A DNA stretch of 64,000 nt from Micavibrio_B sp964399985 (lineage in GTDB: Bacteria; Pseudomonadota; Alphaproteobacteria; Micavibrionales; Micavibrionaceae). Shown here one piece after another: positions 1-9,029 of this stretch (position 1 is the first letter of the stretch; every line of letters starts with the position of its first letter). A model generated the notes under the pieces. It was given only the letters and a program-made list of their open reading frames with translations, was not told the origin of the DNA and did no database searches. The position numbers and the translations under genes are program-made. The stretch is taken from contig CAYNRY010000001.1 of NCBI GenBank assembly GCA_964399985.1, positions 868,001-932,000 on the forward strand, read 5' to 3'.

Positions 1-300
1 AACCGGGACATCATCTACAGCGTTGATATCAAAAAGGTCACATAAGGTAAAAAATGTTTCGCGATCAGAACGTATCAGGTAAGCATCAATAGAATAGCCA
101 AAATCTGGTTTTTCTACCTGTTCTCCGCCAAGCGCGTCGAGGATCTTATTCTTCGTCGCATCTCCGGTGTTTCCACTAAAAATCGCGAGTAGATCTGGTG
201 AATTTGTCGCTTTCAAGCCGCGCTGCGTGGCGGCATTCAGGACCTGATCTGTATGAAGGGGCTCTATTTTTACTGCTAGTTTACTCATTGTTTTACTCAT
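1..300 (-). CDS. Hypothetical protein, N-terminal part (runs off left edge)
   Basis: An open frame of exactly 100 codons runs from an ATG at position 300 to the window edge without a stop, so the gene continues to the left. The product begins MSKTMSKLAVKIEPLHTD and is acidic and soluble-looking, with no signal peptide or membrane segment. A second in-frame ATG lies at 288 (the Met of the second MSK), and neither start has a good Shine-Dalgarno sequence, so the exact start is uncertain. I do not recognise the family. It lies downstream of kdsA on the same strand, separated by about 150 bases, so co-transcription is possible but not shown. Codon use looks like that of its neighbours. Confidence 0.6.
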   Translation of the reverse strand, partial: MSKTMSKLAVKIEPLHTDQVLNAATQRGLKATNSPDLLAIFSGNTGDATKNKILDALGGEQVEKPDFGYSIDAYLIRSDRETFFTLCDLFDINAVDDVPV

Positions 301-451
301 TAAATTAGATGTTATTACGACACGCATAACATTGATTTAAATCGACAATTTTCAAGTTCTATCAGCCCTTCGAAATTTGCGGGGCCTTGGGGAACGACTG
401 AGTATTACCGTTTTTCGCGTAGCAGATATTTAACAAAAAATAACTAATATG

Positions 452-1273
452 TCAAATATTCTTCGTCAGGCGATCAATCTGAACCATTTTCTCAAGAAGA
501 CCTTCCATATCATTGAGCTTGACCATATTTGGACCATCAGACGGTGCATTGTCAGGGTCTTGGTGGGTTTCCATGAAAACGCCAGCCACGCCTACAGCCA
601 TTGCAGCCTTGGCCATGACAGGAACCATGGTGCGATCCCCGCCTGTCGAGGCACCGTTACCGCCCGGTTGCTGGACAGCATGCGTGGCATCCATGATCAC
701 CGGATAGCCGGTTTGCGCCATAATAGGCAGCGAGCGGAAATCAACAACTAGGGTGTTATAACCAAAGCTTGCACCGCGCTCGCAGAGCATGATGTTTTCA
801 TTTCCGCTGTCGGAAATCTTCTGAGCAACGTTTTTCATGTCCCAAGGAGCCAGGAACTGGCCTTTTTTCACATTGATCGCCAAACCTGTTTTGGCAGCGG
901 CAATCAAAAGATCCGTTTGGCGGCACAAAAACGCCGGGATTTGTAATACATCCACTGCATCTTTCAACGCTTCACATTGCTCGGGTGAATGCACGTCAGT
1001 TAAAACTGGCATGCCAAGGTCTTTTTTCAAATCTTTGAAAATTTCGATGGCTTTATCAAGCCCCATACCCCGCGCGCCTTTAATAGAGGTGCGGTTCGCT
1101 TTATCGAATGATGTTTTATAGATGTAAGGAATGCCAAGCTTTGTGGTGATTTCCTGCAGCTTTCCAGCCATGTCAAAGGCGTGATCTCTTGATTCAAGAA
1201 CGCAAGGTCCTGTGATGAGAGCAAAAGGCAAATCGTTGCTAATTTTAATCTGGCCGACGGATACTGTTTTCAT
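452..1273 (-). CDS. kdsA: 3-deoxy-8-phosphooctulonate synthase (KdsA)
   Basis: Condenses phosphoenolpyruvate with arabinose 5-phosphate to give Kdo 8-phosphate, the precursor of the Kdo sugars that join lipid A to the LPS core; cytoplasmic. The 273-residue length is normal for the family. Recognisable family stretches are ITGPCVLESRD near the start, YKTSFDKANRTS around residue 52, and the central QIPAFLCRQTDLL. It is the last gene of the tpiA-secG-pyrG-kdsA run, five bases after the pyrG stop, so it is probably translated from the same message. It agrees with the lipid A genes elsewhere in the window. In many alphaproteobacteria eno follows kdsA; here the next gene is an unknown protein. Confidence 0.96.
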   Translation of the reverse strand: MKTVSVGQIKISNDLPFALITGPCVLESRDHAFDMAGKLQEITTKLGIPYIYKTSFDKANRTSIKGARGMGLDKAIEIFKDLKKDLGMPVLTDVHSPEQCEALKDAVDVLQIPAFLCRQTDLLIAAAKTGLAINVKKGQFLAPWDMKNVAQKISDSGNENIMLCERGASFGYNTLVVDFRSLPIMAQTGYPVIMDATHAVQQPGGNGASTGGDRTMVPVMAKAAMAVGVAGVFMETHQDPDNAPSDGPNMVKLNDMEGLLEKMVQIDRLTKNI

Positions 1274-1278
1274 GGTAC

Positions 1279-2907
1279 TTATACCAATCTGCTTTTTTCA
1301 AGCGCCGCTTTAATAAATGACGTGAACAATGGATGCGGATCGAACGGTTTTGATTTCAATTCCGGATGGTATTGCACTCCGATAAACCAGGGATGCTCTG
1401 GGATTTCCACTGTTTCGGGCAATTTACCGTTTGGTGACATGCCGGCAAATTCCATGCCTTTTGCTTCGAGACGCTCGACATAGTTGATATTTACTTCATA
1501 GCGATGGCGGTGGCGTTCGGAAATCGTCGTCGAGCCATAGATATTTGAAATCAAGGAGCCGGGTTTCAGCGCGGCGTTATAAGCGCCGAGCCGCATCGTG
1601 CCGCCGAGATCGCCTTTATCATCGCGGGTGACCATTTCATTGCCTTTGAGCCATTCGGTCATCAAACCGACGACGGGCTCCTTGCATTCCCCGAATTCTG
1701 TGGAGTTTGCATCTGCCAAGCCGACAAGATTGCGCGTGGCTTCGATGACAGCCATTTGCATGCCGAAACAAATCCCGAAATAGGGCACTTTTCGCGTACG
1801 GGCAAATTCAACGGCTTTGATCATCCCTTCCGTACCACGCTGGCCGAAACCGCCGGGAACGAGAATTGCATCGACATCTTCAAGCTCGGCCGCATGGCCG
1901 TCTTTTTCGAATGTCTCGCCTTCCAAAAATTTCAGTTGAACTTTGACGTTGTTGGCAATACCGCCATGGATCAAGGCTTCGTTCAGGGATTTATAACTAT
2001 CCGTCAGCTCGGTGTATTTACCGACAATACCGATTTTGACTTGAGCTTCAGGATTTTTAATACGATGAACGATTTCCTGCCATTGCGACAGATCCGGTTC
2101 TTTCGCATCAGCGATTCCAAAGCAGGACAAGACTTCGGTATCGAGACCTTCCGCATGATAAGTCAAAGGCACTTCGTAGATAGATTTGACATCGAGCGCA
2201 GGAATAACGCGTTCATGCGGAATATTGCAGAAAAGGCCGATCTTACGCAGATCGTCATCTTCAATCGGGCGATCCGAACGGCAAAGAAGGATATTCGGAC
2301 GAATACCGACCGACATCAATTCTTTTACCGAGTGCTGTGTCGGTTTGGTTTTTAACTCGCCAGCCGCTGCAATGTAAGGCAACAATGTTACATGGATAAA
2401 GATCGCGCGATCAGGGCCTACTTCGTTACCGAATTGGCGAATGGCTTCCAAGAATGGAAGGCTTTCTATATCGCCGACCGTGCCGCCGATTTCAACAAGC
2501 ACGAAATCAGCACTGCCCTCTTTTTCCTGAATGAAATCTTTGATCTCGTTGGTGATATGCGGAATAACCTGAATTGTCGCGCCAAGATATTCGCCGCGGC
2601 GTTCACGTTGTAAAACATTTAGGTAGATTTTGCCTGTAGTGACGTTGTCGGTTTGTGTTGCCGGACGTCCTGTAAAGCGTTCATAGTGACCCAGATCGAG
2701 ATCTGTTTCCGCGCCGTCATCGGTCACGAAAACTTCACCATGCTGAAACGGCGACATCGTACCCGGATCGATATTAAGGTACGGATCGAGTTTGCAAAGG
2801 CGTGTCGTGTAACCGCGAGCTTGCAAAAGTGCGCCGAGCGCAGCGGAGCCAAGGCCCTTTCCTAAAGAGGAAACGACCCCACCTGTAATAAATATGTATT
2901 TTGTCAT
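1279..2907 (-). CDS. pyrG: CTP synthase (PyrG)
   Basis: Makes CTP from UTP using ATP and ammonia released from glutamine; cytoplasmic. The 542 residues contain the N-terminal synthetase domain (ITGGVVSSLGKG at residues 7-18, and the nucleotide region DPYLNIDPGTMSPFQHGEV) followed by a class I glutamine amidotransferase domain from about residue 290. The nucleophile is Cys380 in GICFGMQ, and the His/Glu pair lies in QYHPE near the C-terminus. Its start overlaps the secG stop by four bases (ATGA), indicating translational coupling. CTP feeds both RNA synthesis and Kdo activation, which suits its place directly before kdsA. Length and motifs are complete. Confidence 0.98.
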   Translation of the reverse strand: MTKYIFITGGVVSSLGKGLGSAALGALLQARGYTTRLCKLDPYLNIDPGTMSPFQHGEVFVTDDGAETDLDLGHYERFTGRPATQTDNVTTGKIYLNVLQRERRGEYLGATIQVIPHITNEIKDFIQEKEGSADFVLVEIGGTVGDIESLPFLEAIRQFGNEVGPDRAIFIHVTLLPYIAAAGELKTKPTQHSVKELMSVGIRPNILLCRSDRPIEDDDLRKIGLFCNIPHERVIPALDVKSIYEVPLTYHAEGLDTEVLSCFGIADAKEPDLSQWQEIVHRIKNPEAQVKIGIVGKYTELTDSYKSLNEALIHGGIANNVKVQLKFLEGETFEKDGHAAELEDVDAILVPGGFGQRGTEGMIKAVEFARTRKVPYFGICFGMQMAVIEATRNLVGLADANSTEFGECKEPVVGLMTEWLKGNEMVTRDDKGDLGGTMRLGAYNAALKPGSLISNIYGSTTISERHRHRYEVNINYVERLEAKGMEFAGMSPNGKLPETVEIPEHPWFIGVQYHPELKSKPFDPHPLFTSFIKAALEKSRLV

Positions 2908-3254
2908 TGGCTTATTGGTACTGAAGGGGCTTTTTTAGGTTCTTCGGATTTTGATTCAGCCGCCGGAGCTTCTTTTGTAATCGCCGCAGGAGAGGCTGAA
3001 TCGAGAATACTCGGGGCTGAGCTGCGTTGTGACGCCAGAACCGCTAGAATAAGGCTGGTCGCAAAAAATGCTCCGCCTACCCATTGAGTTGCTTTTGTCA
3101 AAACATTGGCCGTCGTCTGGGCCGAGGCAAAACTGCCCATTCCACCGCCACCGCCGCCGATTCCAAGACCGCCGCCCTCAGAGCGTTGCAGCAGGATCAG
3201 TCCGATCATGACAAGTGTTAAAATCAGGTGGATGACGAGAATTACATGTTCCAT
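2904..3254 (-). CDS. secG: Protein translocase subunit SecG
   Basis: Small inner-membrane partner of SecY and SecE that assists preprotein translocation. The 116 residues show the expected two hydrophobic helices (about residues 4-22 and 55-75) separated by a loop with the family's RSEGGGLG motif and an unusually long glycine tract (GIGGGGGGMGS). The C-terminal tail is rich in Ala, Pro, Ser, Glu and Lys and is not conserved in the family. It sits nine bases after the tpiA stop and overlaps pyrG by four bases. The tpiA-secG-pyrG order is standard in alphaproteobacteria. Identification rests on position, topology and the glycine motif. Confidence 0.93.
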   Translation of the reverse strand: MEHVILVIHLILTLVMIGLILLQRSEGGGLGIGGGGGGMGSFASAQTTANVLTKATQWVGGAFFATSLILAVLASQRSSAPSILDSASPAAITKEAPAAESKSEEPKKAPSVPISQ

Positions 3255-3263
3255 ATCAAATAC

Positions 3264-3989
3264 TTATTTCGCAGCGTTCACAATTTCCATGAACTGGTCA
3301 GTCTTCAGGCTGGCCCCGCCTACCAAAGCGCCATCTACATTATCTATATGCAAAAGATCTTTAGCGTTGTCGGGCTTCACCGAACCGCCGTACAAAATAC
3401 GGATCGCAGCCAATTTGTCCAGTCTTTCCTTCAATACATTACGTATAAAAGCGTGCATGGATTTAACATCGTCCGGCGTGGCTGTTTTTCCCGTACCGAT
3501 CGCCCAGACGGGTTCATAAGCAATTACAGTGTTTTCAGATGTCACGCAGTCAGGCAAAGAGCCTAAAAGCTGCGATTTTACGACATCTTCTGCTTTGCCC
3601 TGATCACGCTCGGATTCGGTTTCCCCAACACAAATAATAGTAATAAGGCCTTCCGCGTGAGCCAGAATGGCTTGGTCTGAAATAATCTTATCTGTCGCGC
3701 CAAAATACTGGCGGCGCTCTGAATGGCCGAGGATCACATATGTAGCGCCGACATCTTTTACCATCGCAGCGGATATATCGCCCGTGTAAGCACCGTTTTT
3801 AAATTGCGAAGAATTCTGTGCGCCTAGAAAAACGCCGCTTTGCAAATTATCTTTCACGGTCTGGATATGAAGAAACGGCGGGCAGATACAAATATCCACG
3901 GTTTCTACATTCGGAATTGATTTCGCAAGCGCGGCTGCTTCCGAAAGCGAACCGTTCATTTTCCAATTTCCAGCGATAAGCTTCTTCAT
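3264..3989 (-). CDS. tpiA: Triosephosphate isomerase (TpiA)
   Basis: Interconverts dihydroxyacetone phosphate and glyceraldehyde 3-phosphate in glycolysis and gluconeogenesis. The 241-residue TIM barrel keeps all catalytic residues: Lys10 in AGNWKMN, His89 in ILGHSERR and Glu159 in AYEPVWAIGTG. The phosphate-binding YGGSV motif lies near the C-terminus. It is the first gene of the minus-strand run tpiA-secG-pyrG-kdsA and is divergent from the PpiD-like gene, with about 75 bases between the two starts. That gap must hold both promoters; for tpiA I see only a weak candidate (TATATT around 4027-4032 read on the minus strand). Confidence 0.98.
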   Translation of the reverse strand: MKKLIAGNWKMNGSLSEAAALAKSIPNVETVDICICPPFLHIQTVKDNLQSGVFLGAQNSSQFKNGAYTGDISAAMVKDVGATYVILGHSERRQYFGATDKIISDQAILAHAEGLITIICVGETESERDQGKAEDVVKSQLLGSLPDCVTSENTVIAYEPVWAIGTGKTATPDDVKSMHAFIRNVLKERLDKLAAIRILYGGSVKPDNAKDLLHIDNVDGALVGGASLKTDQFMEIVNAAK

Positions 3990-4005
3990 AAATAAGGCTT
4001 TCCAA

Positions 4006-4035
4006 TTGATTTGATTGACAAGTTCTGAATATAGT
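4006..4035 (+). promoter_or_regulatory. Candidate sigma70 promoter for ppiD-trpEGDC
   Basis: TTGATT at 4006-4011 and TATAGT at 4030-4035 are separated by 18 bases and would start transcription about 24 bases before the ribosome-binding site of the PpiD-like gene. A perfect TTGACA at 4015-4020 has no -10 box at the right distance. Assigned by eye from hexamers and spacing only. Confidence 0.4.
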
Positions 4036-4064
4036 CACTCTGCAATTAATACAAGAGGTTGTCG

Positions 4065-5945
4065 ATGATTTTGAGCAAGATGCGTACCGGCGTTTTTTCC
4101 GGCCTGTTCCTGGGGATTTTACTCCTTGGCGGCGTTGGGCTGATTTTAAGCGATGGTGCCGGTACTTTCCGCGATGGCGTCGGATCGACAAACGTCGCTG
4201 AAATCGACGGACGACCGATTAAATCAAACGAGTTTGATCGCATCGTGCGTGCGCAGTTGCAGGCGCAAAATATTCCATCCGCCGAAGCCTATAATCTGGG
4301 CATTATCGACCGCATTCTTCAAAACGAGATCATGAGTCGCCTGCTCCGCAAAGCCGCTTTCGATTACGGCATCATCGCGAGTGACAAAATAGTGGCCGAT
4401 GAACTTCATAAAGCTCTTCTTCCTATGGCAGGACCTACAGGAGATGTAAAACAGGCTCTCGCAAGTCTTCTGCAATCACAGGGCATGAGCGAGAAAATGC
4501 TCGTTGAATCCGTCCGCAATGATTTATCGACGGGTCTTCTGCGCCAGACGATCGGCGGCGGTGTTTACGTTCCGGCGGCGATGACAAACGCTTTCTATCA
4601 ATGGAATCTGGAAGAACGCGAGATTGAATATTTATCCCTGCCCGCAGCATCCGTAAAAATGGATAAGCCGACGGACGAGCAGCTGACAAAATTCTATGAC
4701 ACGATCAAAAGCGAATATGCCATCCCTGAAACGAGAAATGCAACCATCGGCATTCTCGATACAGCAAGCCTTGTTAGCAAGCAGGATGTCACCGATAAGC
4801 AAGCCAAAGAATTCTATGACGCTAATAAAAGCAATTTCGAGATCGACGGAACAAGAACGATTGAGCAGGCGGTTTTAAAAACGGAAAAAGAAGCCAATGA
4901 TGTTTTAAAGGAAGCACAAAGCTCCAAAGACCTCAAAGGCGCTGTTACGAAAGTCACAGGCAAAGCGGATAGTTATAATAAGGCAGCAAAATTCGAAGAG
5001 AAAGCCCTGCCGTCCCAACTAGCAGAGCCTGTATTCTCGGCAGAAGTTAAAAGTTTTGCCGGACCGGTGGAAACGCCGCTTGGCTGGCATGTCTTTTATA
5101 TTCAGTCAGAACAGCCATCTGGCGTAAAAGCCTTTGATGACGTCAAAGTGCAGATCAAAAAAGATTTGAGCGATACGTCGAGCAGCGATGCCGTGTTCGA
5201 GGTTACGAACAAAATCGAAGATCGTTTGGCAGAAGGTGAAAGCCCCGAAAGCCTAAAGGACGAATTTAAACTGACAATTATCAAGCTTGAAAAGCTTGGC
5301 GCGACAGATGCAAAAATTCCGGCCCTGAAAGCCTATAACGCAGATGAAGGCAAGATCATTCAGTCGGCCTTCACGACAAACGCAAACGAATCTTCCCCGT
5401 TGAGTGAAATCTCCGGCGGCAAAATGGTTACTGTTCATGTTAACAGCATGACTGAAGCAAAAGCCAAGGATTTAAAAGACGTCAAGGCTGAAGTAACGGA
5501 AAAATGGAGCGCTTTGGAGAAAAGAAGAAAGCTTCTGGTTAAATCGCTAGAGATTACCAGCGATCTCGATTCAGGGAAAACCACGCTGCAAAAAATCGCC
5601 GGCGAAAATAAAACCAAAATAAAAACAGCGAAAATAATCCGTGGATCGAAAGCGCCGGAAGGATTGAATTCTCAAGGCGTGGCGCAAATCATGGCGACAG
5701 ATGCCACGAAGGCCGTTGCCATTCCGGATATTGAATCCATCCAGATCGTAAAAGTCAAAAACGTGTCATTGCCGAAAAAAGAGCCATCAAAATCCGAATT
5801 GGCCGATATTGAAAAAAATCTATCTCTAGATATGCAGGAAGAGCGTTTCGTTTCGTTCATCAATCACATCGAGCGTAGCAATAAGGTCGAGATTAATAAG
5901 CCCTTGCTGGACCGCATGTATGGACAGGCATCTACGGAACAGTAA
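4065..5945 (+). CDS. PpiD/SurA-like periplasmic peptidyl-prolyl isomerase
   Basis: Probable membrane-anchored chaperone and prolyl isomerase helping outer-membrane proteins fold in the periplasm. From the chosen ATG it is 626 residues: a short cytoplasmic start (MILSKMRTGVFSG), one membrane helix (about residues 12-30), a SurA-type N-terminal domain (about 40-190), a parvulin-like region (about 240-370, with the typical GWHVFYI strand) and a degenerate C-terminal domain. The frame is also open from a TTG at 4059, but AGAGG at 4054-4058 is six bases from the ATG at 4065, which I therefore prefer. The stop overlaps the trpE start by one base (TAATG). A PpiD-like gene before trpE is usual in alphaproteobacteria. 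The parvulin domain is diverged and may be catalytically weak. Confidence 0.85.
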   Translation: MILSKMRTGVFSGLFLGILLLGGVGLILSDGAGTFRDGVGSTNVAEIDGRPIKSNEFDRIVRAQLQAQNIPSAEAYNLGIIDRILQNEIMSRLLRKAAFDYGIIASDKIVADELHKALLPMAGPTGDVKQALASLLQSQGMSEKMLVESVRNDLSTGLLRQTIGGGVYVPAAMTNAFYQWNLEEREIEYLSLPAASVKMDKPTDEQLTKFYDTIKSEYAIPETRNATIGILDTASLVSKQDVTDKQAKEFYDANKSNFEIDGTRTIEQAVLKTEKEANDVLKEAQSSKDLKGAVTKVTGKADSYNKAAKFEEKALPSQLAEPVFSAEVKSFAGPVETPLGWHVFYIQSEQPSGVKAFDDVKVQIKKDLSDTSSSDAVFEVTNKIEDRLAEGESPESLKDEFKLTIIKLEKLGATDAKIPALKAYNADEGKIIQSAFTTNANESSPLSEISGGKMVTVHVNSMTEAKAKDLKDVKAEVTEKWSALEKRRKLLVKSLEITSDLDSGKTTLQKIAGENKTKIKTAKIIRGSKAPEGLNSQGVAQIMATDATKAVAIPDIESIQIVKVKNVSLPKKEPSKSELADIEKNLSLDMQEERFVSFINHIERSNKVEINKPLLDRMYGQASTEQ

Positions 5946-7453
5946 TGCAGGGTCCTGACTTAAAAAGCTTTACAACGCATTTTGAGAACGGACAGACGCA
6001 GCTTGTCTGGTCGTGGATTGTCGCAGATACCGAAACGCCTATTTCTGCTTATCTGAAATTATGCACGGATCAATCCTATTCCTTCCTGCTGGAATCTGTC
6101 GAAGGTGGCAATACGTTGGGCCGCTACACCATCCTTGGTTTCGATCCTGACTTAATCTGGTCGTACCAGAACGATATCGTGTCAATCAATTCCCAGCCCC
6201 AGCATGAGGCGCCGCTTTTGTCTCTCAAAAAAACCATGAAAGATTGCCGTCTGGACATCGTGCCGGACGGCTTGCCGCCAATGGCGCCATCGGGCCTGTT
6301 TGGCTTTATGGGCTATGATATGATCCGCGAAGTGGAGCGGATTCCAGATGACAACCCTGATACTTTGGGTATTCCGGATTCCATTTTCTCGCGGCCACAA
6401 ATTCTGGTGATATTCGACAATCTTAAGCACCAAATTTGCATTACGAGCCCCGTTTACGAGCATAAGAATAATTCGGAGAAATCTGCACGCAGTATTTATG
6501 ACGCGAAAGTTGCGCGTATCGAAGATATTATCGCCAAGCTGAATGCAGCGCGTCCGTTGTCATCGCCGCCCAAAGAATTACCATCTTCGATCGATTTCAA
6601 AACCAATATGCCAAAGGACGATTTTTTCGGCATGGTCAATCGCGCCAAGGAGTATATCTTGTCCGGCGATATTTTTCAGGTCGTTTTGTCACAACGCTTT
6701 TCGGCGGATTTCCCGTTATCGGCATTCGATTGCTATCGATCTTTGCGCCGCGTTAATCCATCACCGTTTTTATTCTTCGTTGATTTCCCGGGGTTCTCAT
6801 TGATCGGATCCAGCCCTGAAATTCTGGTCCGGGTTCGGGAGGGAAAGATTACTATCCGTCCGATTGCCGGAACCCGCAGGCGCGGCAAGGACAAAATCGA
6901 AGACGATCTATTGGCCACCGATCTGTTATCCGATCCAAAGGAGTTAGCCGAGCATTTGATGCTGCTCGATCTCGGGCGCAACGATGTAGGCCGCGTATCG
7001 GATATCGGCAGCGTCAACGTCACCGAAAAATTCATTATCGAATATTATTCCCATGTCATGCATATCATTTCGAATGTCGAGGGGGATTTACGATCCGATA
7101 TTGATCCACTCGATGCTTTGATGGCGGGCTTTCCGGCAGGCACAGTATCGGGTGCGCCGAAAATTCGCGCGATGGAAATCATCGACGAACTGGAACCGGA
7201 CAAGCGTAAATTCTATGGCGGCTGTATCGGCTATCTGGCCGGCAACGGCAATGTCGATACTTGTATAGCCCTCCGCACAGCTCTGATCAAAGACGGTAAA
7301 ATTCATGTACAGTCAGGCGCAGGCATTGTTGCCGATAGCGACCTGGAATCCGAATATAATGAAACCATTATCAAAGCGCGTGCTATTACTATGGCTGCCG
7401 AAGATGCGCTTGAAAATGCATTTAGACAACAAAAAGCGCATAATGAATTATGA
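5945..7453 (+). CDS. trpE: Anthranilate synthase component I (TrpE)
   Basis: Converts chorismate and ammonia to anthranilate, the first step of tryptophan synthesis; works as a complex with TrpG. The 502 residues include the N-terminal tryptophan-binding signature LLESVEGG (about residue 49), which implies feedback inhibition, and the C-terminal chorismate-binding domain with GDIFQVVLSQRF, IAGTRRRGK and the signature GFPAGTVSGAPK. The gene is one base overlapped with the PpiD-like gene upstream and four bases with trpG downstream, so translation of the whole group is coupled. No leader peptide or attenuator can be placed before trpE because ppiD runs directly into it. Confidence 0.97.
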   Translation: MQGPDLKSFTTHFENGQTQLVWSWIVADTETPISAYLKLCTDQSYSFLLESVEGGNTLGRYTILGFDPDLIWSYQNDIVSINSQPQHEAPLLSLKKTMKDCRLDIVPDGLPPMAPSGLFGFMGYDMIREVERIPDDNPDTLGIPDSIFSRPQILVIFDNLKHQICITSPVYEHKNNSEKSARSIYDAKVARIEDIIAKLNAARPLSSPPKELPSSIDFKTNMPKDDFFGMVNRAKEYILSGDIFQVVLSQRFSADFPLSAFDCYRSLRRVNPSPFLFFVDFPGFSLIGSSPEILVRVREGKITIRPIAGTRRRGKDKIEDDLLATDLLSDPKELAEHLMLLDLGRNDVGRVSDIGSVNVTEKFIIEYYSHVMHIISNVEGDLRSDIDPLDALMAGFPAGTVSGAPKIRAMEIIDELEPDKRKFYGGCIGYLAGNGNVDTCIALRTALIKDGKIHVQSGAGIVADSDLESEYNETIIKARAITMAAEDALENAFRQQKAHNEL

Positions 7454-8022
7454 TCACCTTAATCGATAACTATGACAGCTTTACCTTCAACCTTGTCCAG
7501 TATTTCGGCGATCTGGGTGAGGCTTGCAACGTTATCCGCAATGACGAAAAAACAGTCGAACAGATTTTAGACGAAAAACCTTCGGCGATTATTTTGTCGC
7601 CCGGCCCTTGCAACCCCGACCAGGCAGGAATTTGCCTTGATCTTGTTAAAGCATGCGCCGAGCAAGATATTCCGATGTTTGGCGTCTGTCTTGGGTTTCA
7701 ATCGATGGCACAGGCTTTCGGCGGCAAGATCGTTCGTGCGCCCGCCCCGATGCATGGCAAATTGTCGAAAATAAAGCATGACGGCAAAGGGATCTTCAAA
7801 GATCTTCCCTCACCTTATGATGTCACGCGTTATCATTCCCTGATCGCAGAGCGTGAAAGCTTTCCAGATGTTCTGGAAGCGACATCATGGACAGAGGATG
7901 GCATTATCATGGGGTTGCAGCATAAAACAAAACCCATTCACGGCGTGTTATTCCATCCCGAGAGTATCGCGACCGAACATGGTCATGCGGTGATCAAAAA
8001 TTTTCTGGAGATTATACGCTAA
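7450..8022 (+). CDS. trpG: Anthranilate synthase component II, glutamine amidotransferase (TrpG)
   Basis: Releases ammonia from glutamine for TrpE. The 190-residue class I amidotransferase has ILSPGPCNPDQAG, the nucleophile Cys in GVCLGFQSMAQAFGG and the His-Glu pair in FHPESIATEHG. It starts inside the last codons of trpE (four-base overlap) and ends with a one-base overlap with trpD. Because TrpG and PabA are close relatives, the protein may also serve 4-aminobenzoate synthesis; the trp position makes anthranilate the primary role. It is a separate gene, not fused to TrpE or TrpD. Confidence 0.95.
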   Translation: MITLIDNYDSFTFNLVQYFGDLGEACNVIRNDEKTVEQILDEKPSAIILSPGPCNPDQAGICLDLVKACAEQDIPMFGVCLGFQSMAQAFGGKIVRAPAPMHGKLSKIKHDGKGIFKDLPSPYDVTRYHSLIAERESFPDVLEATSWTEDGIIMGLQHKTKPIHGVLFHPESIATEHGHAVIKNFLEIIR

Positions 8023-9029
8023 TGCAGGAAATTTTAATCAAGATCAGAGCAGGCGCGACGCTCGACCGTCATGAAATGTACGAAGCTTTATCCGGCATTA
8101 CCGAAGGCAAATATACGCAGGCGCAAATCGGCGCGTTTCTCATGGGCATGTCTTTGCGCGGCGAGACGCCCGAAGAAATTATCGGCGCGGTCGGATTTTT
8201 AAAAGACAAGGTCGACCCGATTTTCGCGCCGGAGAAATCTATCGATTGCTGCGGCACCGGCGGTGATGCGTCAGGAACGTATAATATATCGACAGCAACC
8301 GCCTTGATACTGGCTGGGTGCGGCGTGCCGGTTGCGAAACATGGCAACCGCGCGGCAAGCTCAAAATCCGGCGCGGCAGATGTTCTGGAGGCGCTCGGCG
8401 TTAATCTGGTCGTTAGTAAGGAAGATTGCGAGAAGGCCCTCGAGAATATCAATTTTTGTTTCCTGATGGCGCCCCATCATCATACGGTTTTAAAACCGCT
8501 GGCTGCGCTTCGCAAGGAACTCGGTTTCCGCACGATCTTCAATCTGCTTGGGCCACTGGCCAATCCAGCCAATACAAAACGCCAATTGATAGGCGTCTAT
8601 GATCGCAAGCTTTTACCTGTGTTTGCGCATGTGCTGCGGGAACTTGGGACTGAAAAAGCATGGATCGTTCACGGTGAAGACGGACTCGATGAAATTACGC
8701 TGACCGGAAAAACCTACTGCACCATTCTGGATAACGGCGATATTTCTGAGCGGGTTTTAACACCCGAGGATTTCGGTCTGCCTCCTATTATCGCGAAGGA
8801 TATCGAAGGCGGGTTGGCACAGGAAAATGCCAAGGCCTTGATGAGCCTTCTGGAAGGCGAGAAATCTTCATACAGGAATATTGTTTTGGCCAATGCCGCT
8901 GCCGCTCTACTGGTTTCTGATAAAGTGGACTTCTTAAAAGACGGGGTTGCCATGGCGGCAAAGGCAATAGATGATGGCAAGGCTTTAATGGTGCTGAACT
9001 CTTACAGGGATTTTACAAACCACAAATGA
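8022..9029 (+). CDS. trpD: Anthranilate phosphoribosyltransferase (TrpD)
   Basis: Transfers phosphoribose from PRPP to anthranilate in the second step of tryptophan synthesis. At 335 residues it is a standard single-domain TrpD. The PRPP and metal-binding motif CCGTGGDASGTYNIST lies around residue 75, KHGNRAASSKSGAADVLEALG follows (about residues 106-126), and FNLLGPLANPA is the conserved interior segment. Its ATG overlaps the trpG stop by one base and its stop overlaps trpC by four bases, continuing the coupled series. Confidence 0.97.
   Translation: MQEILIKIRAGATLDRHEMYEALSGITEGKYTQAQIGAFLMGMSLRGETPEEIIGAVGFLKDKVDPIFAPEKSIDCCGTGGDASGTYNISTATALILAGCGVPVAKHGNRAASSKSGAADVLEALGVNLVVSKEDCEKALENINFCFLMAPHHHTVLKPLAALRKELGFRTIFNLLGPLANPANTKRQLIGVYDRKLLPVFAHVLRELGTEKAWIVHGEDGLDEITLTGKTYCTILDNGDISERVLTPEDFGLPPIIAKDIEGGLAQENAKALMSLLEGEKSSYRNIVLANAAAALLVSDKVDFLKDGVAMAAKAIDDGKALMVLNSYRDFTNHK

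Noticed and set aside
1756..2355. 199-codon open frame on the plus strand
   Set aside because: It lies entirely antisense within pyrG, has no ribosome-binding site or recognisable motif, and pyrG is unmistakable on the other strand.
3106..3519. Proline-rich plus-strand frame opposite secG/tpiA
   Set aside because: The Pro run is the complement of the SecG glycine tract; not a real gene.
4015..4020. Perfect TTGACA as the -35 box for ppiD
   Set aside because: No -10-like hexamer lies 16-18 bases downstream; TATAGT is only nine bases away, which fits the TTGATT box better.
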